Positions 8,149-14,285 of a stretch of 14,285 bases of DNA are shown piece after piece. The DNA is from Acetobacteraceae bacterium (GTDB lineage Bacteria > Pseudomonadota > Alphaproteobacteria > Acetobacterales > Acetobacteraceae). The DNA lies in NCBI GenBank assembly GCA_947476855.1, contig CANJSR010000068.1, forward strand, positions 1 through 14,285, given 5' to 3'. A program made the translations under genes and the position numbers. The notes beneath the pieces were generated by a model, which was not told the origin of the DNA, made no database searches, and saw only the letters and a list, made by a program, of their open reading frames with translations. Position 1 is the stretch's first letter, and every line of letters begins with the position of its first letter.

Positions 8149-8988
8149 TTACTCCTTCGGACGCCCGCCGGGCCAGACCGGGTCGCGCGCCAGGTCCGGC
8201 CACGCGGCCGGGGCACCGCAGTTGAACGCCGCCTGCTCCGGCGGCAACGACGTGTCCCAATGCGCCGCCACGAACCGCCGAGCGGTGATGGTCGCGGCGG
8301 AGTCGGAGAAGAGGTAGAGCATGGGGGGCGCCATTGCCTCCGGCCGGATCAGGGCGGCGCGATCGACGCCGCTCTCGGTCGGGACCATCGGCGTGTCGGT
8401 CGGGCCGCCGGGGACGACGACATTGGCCGTGATGCCGCTGCCTTCCAGTTCGACGCCCATGCTCGCGGTCCAGGCCTCCAGCCCCGCCTTGGCGACGCCA
8501 TAGGGGTAGAAGCCCTTGCGGAGCATGGTGAAGAAACTGGTCGTCACGTTGATGATCCGCCCGGACCGCGCCGCCCGAAACAGGGGCATCGCGGCCTTGG
8601 CCATGTGGAACGGGCCATTCAGGTTGGTGTCGATGAAACGATGCCAGATATCGACCGAGACTTCCTCGAACTCGATCGAGCGGCGGAAATGATCGTGGCG
8701 GATCATCCCGGTGCCCAGGCCGGCGTTGTTCACCAGGCCATACAGCCCACCGAAACGATCGGCGACGCGGGCCACCGCCCGCTCACACGCGCCAGGATCG
8801 GCGACATTGGCTTCCACCGCGATGGCGTTATCCGGGCCATACTGTGCGGCCACCTTCTCGGCGCCGGCGAGGTTGAGGTCGCAGACCCCCACCCGCATGC
8901 CCGCGCCGACAAAGGCCTTGACCAGCGCCTGGCCGATCCCGCCCGCCGCGCCGGTGACCAGCACCGCGCGTCCCGCCACATCCGACAT
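8149..8988 (-). CDS. short-chain dehydrogenase/reductase (SDR), NAD(P)-dependent
   Basis: This 279-residue classical SDR is a cytoplasmic oxidoreductase acting on an alcohol or ketone. The Rossmann glycine motif TGAAGGIG is at 12-19. D37 in VCDLN, at the end of beta2, suggests NAD(H) preference. Structural NNAG is at 87-90, the catalytic-tetrad Asn is in TNLNGPF (N122), Ser is near 151 (NVTTSFF), and Tyr163-x3-Lys167 lies in YGVAK. The C-terminal part beyond 240 is longer than the usual 250-residue SDR and ends in a Pro/Trp/Gly-rich tail. ATG 8988 has AGGGGA upstream on the minus strand. The gene starts 10 nt after the stop of the YdhR-type gene, so the two form an operon. The substrate is unknown. 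The missing 'GxxxP' canonical quinone or acyl-ACP features do not allow a finer call. Confidence 0.92.
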   Translation of the reverse strand: MSDVAGRAVLVTGAAGGIGQALVKAFVGAGMRVGVCDLNLAGAEKVAAQYGPDNAIAVEANVADPGACERAVARVADRFGGLYGLVNNAGLGTGMIRHDHFRRSIEFEEVSVDIWHRFIDTNLNGPFHMAKAAMPLFRAARSGRIINVTTSFFTMLRKGFYPYGVAKAGLEAWTASMGVELEGSGITANVVVPGGPTDTPMVPTESGVDRAALIRPEAMAPPMLYLFSDSAATITARRFVAAHWDTSLPPEQAAFNCGAPAAWPDLARDPVWPGGRPKE

Positions 8989-8998
8989 GGGCCGTCCC

Positions 8999-9331
8999 CT
9001 ATTCGGCGGCGAGGGCGAGCGTGGGCAGCGGCGCCCGGGTGATTTCGCTCATGTTCTGGCGCACGTCGAAGATGCGGATATCGAGCTCGGACACGTCCGG
9101 GTTGGCCTTCATGCGGGCAACGATGGGGCCGTTCACATACGCCTCGGCCGCCTTACGATCCGCGAACAGGTAAATCCCGCCAGCCCTGCGTTCATCGCTG
9201 CCGTCCAGCCAGACCTTCCATTGCAGGCCATCGACGGAGAGGAATTGGCGCGCACGCTCGGGCGTGTAGCGGGCTTCCCATTCGGCCTGGGGCATATCGG
9301 GACGGCGATAGTTGACCTGAACGATGACCAT
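8999..9331 (-). CDS. YdhR-family putative monooxygenase (ferredoxin-like alpha/beta dimer)
   Basis: The 110-residue protein matches E. coli YdhR in its core: LQWKVWLDG (36-44), AGGIYLFAD (50-58) with AAEAYV following, and RIFDVRQNMSEI (86-97). The family has a ferredoxin-like dimeric fold similar to small cofactor-free monooxygenases such as ActVA-Orf6; enzyme activity has mostly been proposed rather than shown. The start is set at ATG 9331 because GGAGGA (plus-strand 9339-9344) lies 7 nt upstream. A longer in-frame ORF from 9406 would add 25 residues without resemblance. It is the first gene of a two-gene unit with the SDR and is divergent from the amidohydrolase, with 93 nt between starts. 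It probably acts in oxidation of a small aromatic or polyketide-like compound; this is inferred from context. Confidence 0.82.
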   Translation of the reverse strand: MVIVQVNYRRPDMPQAEWEARYTPERARQFLSVDGLQWKVWLDGSDERRAGGIYLFADRKAAEAYVNGPIVARMKANPDVSELDIRIFDVRQNMSEITRAPLPTLALAAE

Positions 9332-9424
9332 GGTCGGTTCCTCCGGTTTGCTTGCATGGGAGCATAGCAGAACGGGCGGGCTGTGGTAGCGTTTCAAGCG
9401 ACTCAACCAAAGGGGAGGACGGCG

Positions 9425-10489
9425 ATGTCCGTGACCAGCGATCTGCTCATGACCGGGATTGCCTTTGTAGGCTGCGCGTTGGGCAGCGTGTCACCGGTGC
9501 CGCCGCCCACGCCCGCGACCCGAAGGCGAGAGGTCGTGGTGGCCGGCCGACGGGTGAAGACGATCGACATCCATGCGCACTGCATCGTCCCGGCGGCCGC
9601 CGCGGTGATCAACCACCCACTGGAGGCACCCGGCCTGATGATGGACGATACGTCCGTGCGCCTGGCGGCGATGGACGCGCAGGGGATCGATGTGGAGGCG
9701 CTCAGTATCAATCCGTTCTGGTATCGTGCCGAACGAGACGCCGCGGCGGAACTGATCCGCGTGCAGAATGAGACGCTGGTGCAATTCTGCGCCGCCAACC
9801 CCGAGCGGTTCGTTGCTTTCGCAACCGCCGCGCTGCAGTTCCCCGAACTGGCCGCCGAACAGGTGGAGCACGCGGTGAAGAAGCTGGGCTTCCGCGGCGT
9901 GGGCGTCGGCGGCAGCGTGGCCGGCGAGGACTTGTCGGACCCGAGGTTCCACCCGTTCTGGGCCAAGTGCGAGGAACTCGGCGTGCTGGTCTTCATGCAT
10001 CCGCTGGGCACGCGGGAACTGGAACCCTCCGGCCGCCTCGGCGGAAACGGGCTGCTGACGAACACGATCGGCAACCCGCTGGAAACAACGATCGCCCTGT
10101 CGCATCTGATCTTCGAGGGAACGCTGGACCGGTTCCCCGGCCTGAAGATCTGCGCGGCGCATGGAGGCGGGTTCCTGCCGTCCTATGCCAACCGATCGGA
10201 CGCGGTGCTACGGACATTCCCGGGGCGGGCGGGGACTCCGCCGAAGAAGAACCCGACGGCGTATCTGCGCGATGGACAGTTGTTCTTCGACACGATCGTC
10301 TTCACGCCCGAGGCGCTGCGGCATCTGATCGCCGAGACCGGTGTGGGCCAGATCATGATCGGCACCGACTATCCGTTCCCCTGGACGAGCACCGAAGTCG
10401 ATCTGGTCATGAACACACCCGGGCTGAGCGACAATGACCGAGTGGCGATCCTGGGCGGAACGGCGGCTCGGCTGATGGGGATTAACTGA
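9425..10489 (+). CDS. metal-dependent amidohydrolase (Amidohydro_2 / ACMSD-like decarboxylase-hydrolase)
   Basis: This 354-residue TIM-barrel protein carries the amidohydrolase metal site: HxH at H50/H52 (TIDIHAHC), H192 (VFMHPLG), H246 (AAHGGGF) and D315 (GTDYPFP). The PF04909 group includes ACMSD, gamma-resorcylate decarboxylase and related enzymes that decarboxylate or hydrolyse aromatic-type acids. The LDRFPGLKICAAHGGG and GVGQIMIGTDYPFP patterns are typical. The start is ATG 9425 with an excellent GGGGAGGA (9412-9419). An in-frame ATG at 9383 lacks this site. Residues 7-22 are hydrophobic (LLMTGIAFVGCALGSV) and are followed by a Pro-rich stretch and RRR. This resembles an export signal or membrane anchor, but it has no twin-Arg or n-region positive charge. 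Divergence from the YdhR/SDR pair suggests a shared pathway. The substrate is unknown. Confidence 0.88.
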   Translation: MSVTSDLLMTGIAFVGCALGSVSPVPPPTPATRRREVVVAGRRVKTIDIHAHCIVPAAAAVINHPLEAPGLMMDDTSVRLAAMDAQGIDVEALSINPFWYRAERDAAAELIRVQNETLVQFCAANPERFVAFATAALQFPELAAEQVEHAVKKLGFRGVGVGGSVAGEDLSDPRFHPFWAKCEELGVLVFMHPLGTRELEPSGRLGGNGLLTNTIGNPLETTIALSHLIFEGTLDRFPGLKICAAHGGGFLPSYANRSDAVLRTFPGRAGTPPKKNPTAYLRDGQLFFDTIVFTPEALRHLIAETGVGQIMIGTDYPFPWTSTEVDLVMNTPGLSDNDRVAILGGTAARLMGIN

Positions 10490-10501
10490 GCGGACCGCCG
10501 C

Positions 10502-10840
10502 CTATCCGCACCCGATTGTCGCGCAGGCAATGGCCTGCACCTGCTCCACAAGGGACCGCGGCGCCTTCTCCATGAAACGCGCCCGCCGTACGAGGTAGTC
10601 CATCGTCCGCAACTCCGATGCGACGACGCAGCCATGCGCCTTCAGTCCGCGCGGAATGGGCACTTCCAACGGCGATCCCTTGATCTCGGTCGTGATCGGG
10701 CAGACCACCACCCACCCGGTCGCGATGCTGAAGGCATGTTCGGACAGCACGATGGCCCGGTGTTGACCGGCCATCTCGGCGCCCGCCTGCGGGGACAGTT
10801 CGATCAGGATGATGTCACCCCGATCCGGCGCATAGGCCAT
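10502..10840 (-). CDS. mazF: MazF/PemK-family endoribonuclease toxin
   Basis: The 112-residue protein is close to E. coli MazF in length and pattern. RGDIILIELSPQAGAEMAGQHRAIVLS (7-33) corresponds to the 'GD.....P..G.E..G.RPA.VLS' core, with HRA replacing RPA. The segment CPITTEIKGSPLEV (47-60) carries the active-site Thr (T51). R28 is the likely catalytic Arg and E22 the conserved Glu. The expected activity is sequence-specific mRNA cleavage in the cytoplasm. ATG 10840-10838 shares one base with the stop of the antitoxin gene (TGATG on the minus strand), so translation is coupled. The gene ends 12 nt from the convergent amidohydrolase stop. No truncation is seen, so the toxin is probably functional. 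Confidence 0.92.
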   Translation of the reverse strand: MAYAPDRGDIILIELSPQAGAEMAGQHRAIVLSEHAFSIATGWVVVCPITTEIKGSPLEVPIPRGLKAHGCVVASELRTMDYLVRRARFMEKAPRSLVEQVQAIACATIGCG

Positions 10841-11100
10841 CAGGGAGTCTCGGTCCCCATGGGGTCTTGATCGAAGGCGAGGTCGTGCCGATGCTTTTCA
10901 GGGTCGAACCTTGCCAGCAACGCCCCCATCGTGACCTGCGGCCGGCGCCGGCGGATGATGATCTCGTCATCGGTCGCAATCACGTCCACCGGGTCATCGA
11001 CATGCAGATGCGCGCGCTCCAGGGCCGCGGCCGTGATTCGCACCGCCGCGCTGTTTCCCCATTGAGCCACCTTGCCCGGCCGCACCATGGTATCTGGCAT
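10840..11100 (-). CDS. mazE: MazE-family (AbrB-like) antitoxin
   Basis: This 86-residue antitoxin has an N-terminal swapped-hairpin DNA-binding domain, about 8-50, containing the hallmark KVAQWGNSAAVRI (10-22). The C-terminal toxin-binding tail (about 57-86) reads TMGALLARFDPEKHRHDL, like the 'LLA.I.PEN.H' segment of MazE. It would neutralise the adjacent toxin and, with it, repress its own promoter. The start at ATG 11100 is supported by AGGAA 7 nt upstream (plus-strand 11108-11112). A second in-frame ATG at 11088 lies further from that site. Antitoxin first, toxin second and a one-base overlap is the standard type II arrangement. Confidence 0.92.
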   Translation of the reverse strand: MPDTMVRPGKVAQWGNSAAVRITAAALERAHLHVDDPVDVIATDDEIIIRRRRPQVTMGALLARFDPEKHRHDLAFDQDPMGTETP

Positions 11101-11114
11101 CGTCTCGTTCCTGC

Positions 11115-11155
11115 TCTACCGGCTATATGGTAGATACGCGATATACTGATTACAA
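11115..11155 (-). promoter_or_regulatory. mazEF promoter with overlapping inverted-repeat operator
   Basis: On the minus strand, TTGTAA (11155-11150) and TACCAT (11132-11127) are spaced by 17 nt; each matches 4 of 6 consensus bases. A 6-bp inverted repeat TCTACC-N8-GGTAGA (11115-11134) overlaps the -10 region. This is where an AbrB-type antitoxin would be expected to bind for autorepression. The AT-rich stretch 11123-11150 stands out against the GC-rich surroundings. Confidence 0.5.
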
Positions 11156-11161
11156 GCGCTC

Positions 11162-12022
11162 CTACCGCCGCCTTTCGCGCTGCGCCGTATAGAGCCCGCT
11201 GCACACGATGATCCCCGCCCCGATCAGCGTCCACTGATCCGGCAGAGCCCCGAATGCGAGGAATCCCGCCGCGGTCATGTAGAGCAACTGCATGTAGGAA
11301 TAGGGCGCGAGGGTCGAAACCGGCGTGAACCGCAGCGACAGGATCACCAGCCACTGGCCCAGCGACGACAGCACCCCTTGCCCCAACGACAGCACCAATT
11401 GCATCGGCGTCGGCGTCACGAAATGGAAGGGAATGATCGCGCTCAGGACCACCAGCCCCGACACGGCCGACCAGAACATCGTCGTCTCGGCCCGCTCGGT
11501 CCGGGTCATGCGCCGCGTCAGGATCACCCCCACCGCCCAGAACATGGCGGAGGCGACGCGATACAGCCCTTCCGGCTGGAACGTCCCCGTCCCCGGACGC
11601 AGCACCACCAGCACGCCCACCATTCCCGCCGCAAGGGCGATCCAGCGGCGCGCGTCCACCTTTTCCCCCAGCAGGGGGATCGAGAGGAAAGTCACGATAA
11701 TCGGCCCGATGAAGCCGATCGTCGCCGCCTCGGCCAGGCCCACGTCACGGATGCCCAGCACGAACAGCAAGGACGAGCAGACCAGGCACATCCCGCGGGC
11801 GACCTGCAACCAGGGCTGGCGGACGAAGAACGAGGCGCCGGCGACCCGCGTGGTCAGCAGGAACGCCATGATGACGAACACAACGTACCGGGTCCAGGTG
11901 ATCTGCACGATCGAGACCTCGCCCGCCAGCTTCTTGGCGATCGTATCAGCGACGGCGAAGATGAGTCCGGCCAGGAGATTGAGCCCGATCCCGCGTAGCG
12001 GGTTGTCTACATGTCCACTCAA
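11162..12022 (-). CDS. EamA/DMT-superfamily drug/metabolite transporter
   Basis: This is a 286-residue inner-membrane protein with about ten hydrophobic segments arranged as two EamA repeats, roughly 11-141 and 153-279. The family pattern is clear: IVQITWTRYVVF (38-49) after the first helix, LAEAATIGFIGPIIVTFLS (96-114), LLGEKVDARRW (117-127), and in the second half LAPYSYMQLLYMTAAGFLAF (238-257). The tail is basic (QRERRR). DMT members move small metabolites, often as exporters; the substrate cannot be inferred. No ATG or GTG occurs in frame near the N-terminus, because the frame stays open far upstream opposite typA. TTG 12022 with AGGGGA 10 nt upstream (plus-strand 12033-12038) is the best start. 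TTG 12055 is an alternative. It diverges from typA, and mazEF lies downstream with its own promoter. Confidence 0.88.
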   Translation of the reverse strand: MSGHVDNPLRGIGLNLLAGLIFAVADTIAKKLAGEVSIVQITWTRYVVFVIMAFLLTTRVAGASFFVRQPWLQVARGMCLVCSSLLFVLGIRDVGLAEAATIGFIGPIIVTFLSIPLLGEKVDARRWIALAAGMVGVLVVLRPGTGTFQPEGLYRVASAMFWAVGVILTRRMTRTERAETTMFWSAVSGLVVLSAIIPFHFVTPTPMQLVLSLGQGVLSSLGQWLVILSLRFTPVSTLAPYSYMQLLYMTAAGFLAFGALPDQWTLIGAGIIVCSGLYTAQRERRR

Positions 12023-12172
12023 TGGTGCCGAGTCCCCTGGATAGCGGGACAGCAAACCACCACATTCCGCCCCAGACCAGCCCCTCGCATGGCTGGTGCC
12101 GCGCGTTTTGCTCTCGCTTTGCCGGGGCTCACGCCCTATGTGTGCGCCGCACCATAGGCCTCGGACCCGTTC

Positions 12173-14002
12173 ATGAATATCCGCAACATCGCGATCATCG
12201 CCCATGTCGACCACGGGAAGACCACCCTCGTGGACAAACTGCTCAGCCAGTCCGGGGCGTTCCGGGAGCACCAGCAGGTTGCCGAACGGGCGATGGACCG
12301 TAATGACCTGGAAAAGGAACGCGGGATCACGATCCTGGCCAAGTGCACGTCCGTGATGTGGAAGGGCACGCGGATCAACATCGTCGACACCCCCGGCCAC
12401 GCCGATTTCGGCGGTGAGGTTGAGCGGATCCTGGGCATGGTCGACGGCGCCATCGTGCTGGTCGACGCGGCCGAGGGCGTGTTGCCGCAGACCAAGTTCG
12501 TGGTTGGCAAGGCGCTCGCGCGCGGCATCCACCCGATCGTGGTCGTGAACAAGGTCGATCGCGGCGACGCCCGCGCCGACGAGGTGCATACCGAGGTGTT
12601 TGACCTGTTCGCCGCGCTGGACGCGTCGGACAGCCAGCTCGACTTCCCGATGCTGTACGCCTCGGGCCGCAACGGCTGGGCGGACCCGACGATGGACGGG
12701 CCGCGCAAGGACCTGAGTGCGATGTTCGACCTGATCCTGAGCCATGTGCCGCCGCCGACCGTCGATGTCGACGCGCCCTTCGCCATGGTCGCCAGCATCA
12801 TGGAATATGACAACTTCCTGGGCCGCGTGCTGACCGGCCGCATCGAGCAGGGCCACGCTCGGCTGAACATGCCGCTGAAGGTGCTCGCGACCGACGGGAC
12901 CGTGATTGAGACCGGCCGCATGACGAAGCTGCTGAGCTTCCGTGGGCTGGAGCGCGTGCCGGTCGAGGAAGCGCAGGCGGGGGACATCATCGCCATCGCC
13001 GGCCTGTCCGAGGCCACCGTGCCGAACACGATTGGCGCGCCGGAACTGACCGCACCCCTGCATGCCATCCCGGTCGATCCGCCGACCCTGGCGATGACCT
13101 TCCGTATCAATGACGGCCCGCTGGCCGGGCGCGAGGGCAAGAAGGTCACGTCCCGCCAGATCCGTGAGCGCCTGTTCCGCGAAGCCGAGGGCAACGTCGC
13201 GATCAAGGTCACCGACTCGAACGAAACCGAGGCCTTCGAGGTCGCTGGCCGCGGCGAACTTCAGCTTGGCGTGCTGATCGAGCAGATGCGCCGCGAGGGC
13301 TTCGAGCTGACGATCGGCCGTCCCCGCGTGCTGACCCGCATCAACCCGGAAACGGGCCAGCGGGAAGAGCCGATGGAAGAAGTGCTGGTCGACGTAGACG
13401 AGCCGTACTCTGGCGTCGTGGTCGACAAGCTCAGCCGCCGGAAGGCGGAGATGCAGGAGATGCGGCCGTCCGGTGGCGGCAAGGTGCGCCTGACCTTCAT
13501 CATGCCCAGCCGCGGCCTGATCGGGTATCACGGCGAATTCCTGACCGACACGCGCGGCACCGGGATCATGAACCGGCTGTTCGCCGGCTATGGCCCCTGG
13601 AAGGGCCCGATCGAGGGCCGCCGCAACGGCTCCCTGATCTCAACCGAGCCGGGCGAGGCAGTGCATTACGCGCTGTTCTACATCCAGGAGCGCGGCACGC
13701 TGTTCGTGCACCCCGGTGAGAAGGTCTACCAGGGCCTGATCCTCGGCGAGAACAGCCGCGAATCCGACCTGGAAGTGAACCCGATCAAGGAAAAGAAGCT
13801 GACAAATGTCCGTGCCTCGGGCAAGGACGACGCGATGCTGCTGATCCCACCCCGCCGCATGAGCCTTGAGCAGGCAATTGCCTATGTCGAGGACGACGAA
13901 CTGGTGGAGGTGACCCCGAGCGCGATCCGCCTCCGCAAGCGCTACCTCGACCCGCATGAGCGCAAGCGTTTCGAACGCCGCGGCGCCGAAGCGGCCGCCT
14001 GA
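12173..14002 (+). CDS. typA: ribosome-associated translational GTPase TypA/BipA
   Basis: The 609-residue protein is full length for TypA/BipA. This EF-G-like GTPase binds the 70S ribosome and supports 50S assembly and growth under stress or cold. The GTPase domain (1-about 197) carries P-loop HVDHGKTT (11-18), switch-I ERGITI (49-54), DTPGH (72-76) and NKVD (126-129). A beta-barrel domain 2 and the EF-G III/V-like domains follow, with FEVAGRGELQLGVLIEQMRR as a recognisable segment. The BipA-specific C-terminal domain contains SRGLIGYHGEFLTDTRGTGI and EPGEAVHYALF. Absence of EF-G domain IV separates it from EF-G. ATG 12173 starts the conserved NIRNIAIIAHVDHG. The ribosome binding site is weak. 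The gene stands alone between the divergent transporter and the terminator at 14011. Confidence 0.97.
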   Translation: MNIRNIAIIAHVDHGKTTLVDKLLSQSGAFREHQQVAERAMDRNDLEKERGITILAKCTSVMWKGTRINIVDTPGHADFGGEVERILGMVDGAIVLVDAAEGVLPQTKFVVGKALARGIHPIVVVNKVDRGDARADEVHTEVFDLFAALDASDSQLDFPMLYASGRNGWADPTMDGPRKDLSAMFDLILSHVPPPTVDVDAPFAMVASIMEYDNFLGRVLTGRIEQGHARLNMPLKVLATDGTVIETGRMTKLLSFRGLERVPVEEAQAGDIIAIAGLSEATVPNTIGAPELTAPLHAIPVDPPTLAMTFRINDGPLAGREGKKVTSRQIRERLFREAEGNVAIKVTDSNETEAFEVAGRGELQLGVLIEQMRREGFELTIGRPRVLTRINPETGQREEPMEEVLVDVDEPYSGVVVDKLSRRKAEMQEMRPSGGGKVRLTFIMPSRGLIGYHGEFLTDTRGTGIMNRLFAGYGPWKGPIEGRRNGSLISTEPGEAVHYALFYIQERGTLFVHPGEKVYQGLILGENSRESDLEVNPIKEKKLTNVRASGKDDAMLLIPPRRMSLEQAIAYVEDDELVEVTPSAIRLRKRYLDPHERKRFERRGAEAAA

Positions 14003-14010
14003 GATTGAAC

Positions 14011-14045
14011 AAACCCCCGCTCGCCTGTCCGGCCAGCGGGGGTTT
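14011..14045. terminator. strong intrinsic terminator after typA, probably bidirectional
   Basis: A perfect 11-bp stem, AAACCCCCGCT (14011-14021) with AGCGGGGGTTT (14035-14045), has a 13-nt loop. On the plus strand it continues as TTTTGCTTTCT. On the minus strand the run TTTGTT follows the stem, so it can also serve the convergent lyase gene ending at 14052. It begins 8 nt after the typA stop. Confidence 0.9.
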
Positions 14046-14051
14046 TGCTTT

Positions 14052-14285
14052 CTACTTCCTGTTCCGCGCGGCTTCGGCCAGGACTTCCCTGGCCAGCGGC
14101 AGCATCGCGTAGTCGACCATCGCGCCCTGGTAGCTGACGGCGCCGAGCCCGGCTTTCTCCGCGTCCTCGAACACTTTCAGCAGGCCCTCGAAGTACGCGA
14201 CTTCCTCGGCCGTGGGGCGGAAGACTTCGTTGGCGATGGCGACATGGGTCGGGTGCATGACCGCGACGCCGGTATAGCCCAGGTC
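14052..14285 (-). CDS. HpcH/HpaI aldolase / citrate lyase beta (CitE-like) family, C-terminal part
   Basis: Only the last 77 residues are in the window; the frame is open to the right edge. The segment GYTGVAVMHPTHVAIANEVF corresponds to the 'G..G...IHP.Q....N..F' block near the C-terminus of CitE, malyl-CoA and citramalyl-CoA lyases. It is followed by PTAEEV and GLGAVSYQGAMVDYAMLPLA, the usual 'G.GA....G.MVD.....A' end. These TIM-barrel enzymes use Mg2+ to cleave or form acyl-CoA esters. The active-site Arg/Glu/Asp residues are upstream and not visible, so the subfamily cannot be decided. The ATG at 14258 is internal to the conserved block and is not a start. Confidence 0.85.
   Translation of the reverse strand, partial: DLGYTGVAVMHPTHVAIANEVFRPTAEEVAYFEGLLKVFEDAEKAGLGAVSYQGAMVDYAMLPLAREVLAEAARNRK

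Noticed and set aside
8125..9042. Plus-strand frame of 305 codons opposite the SDR gene
   Set aside because: Antisense shadow of a gene with intact catalytic motifs; it also runs through the stem-loop gap.
11162..13531. Very long minus-strand open frame (789 codons) running from the transporter across and opposite typA
   Set aside because: Only the part up to about 12022 has protein-like character. The rest is the antisense of typA, rich in His/Arg/Gln/Ala and without any domain, as is usual in high-GC genes.

Overview
The window is GC-rich DNA with strong G/C bias at third codon positions, short intergenic gaps and long spurious ORFs opposite real genes. A short HisZ without an anticodon-binding domain sits directly upstream of purA. 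Together with the other gene families, this suggests an alphaproteobacterium, probably of the Rhodospirillales/Acetobacteraceae type; the taxon is inferred. The region is mostly chromosomal housekeeping sequence with accessory gene clusters between conserved genes.

Layout. 1-1200: the 3' tail of an IS630-type transposase, an AlkA-like DNA glycosylase, and a 56-residue single-span membrane protein too short for most gene callers. 1190-1940 (minus strand): a glutathione S-transferase-like gene behind tRNA-Thr(GGT), which encodes its own CCA. 2065-5495 (plus): hisZ, purA and two tandem paralogous secreted proteins of unknown function, probably one transcription unit. 5563-8017 (plus): a tail-anchored protein with a degenerate protein-kinase fold (pseudokinase), followed 7 nt later by a small multi-span membrane protein. 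A perfect 10-bp inverted repeat ends 1 nt before the pseudokinase start codon. 8018-8148: a convergent gap with three consecutive stem-loops.

8149-9331 (minus): a YdhR-type monooxygenase followed by a short-chain dehydrogenase, divergent from a metal-dependent amidohydrolase of the ACMSD-like class (9425-10489). These could form a small catabolic module. 10502-11155 (minus): a complete mazEF-type toxin-antitoxin pair with its own promoter and a probable operator. 11162-12022 (minus): an EamA/DMT-family exporter with a probable TTG start. 12173-14002 (plus): typA/bipA, closed by a strong intrinsic terminator that also faces the 3' part of a CitE/HpcH-like lyase gene running off the right edge.

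The most interesting material is the block after purA: two near-duplicate secreted proteins, then a kinase-fold protein that has lost the catalytic Asp residues, then its membrane neighbour. I recognise no named system with this composition, and the functional linkage is inferred from gene order only.
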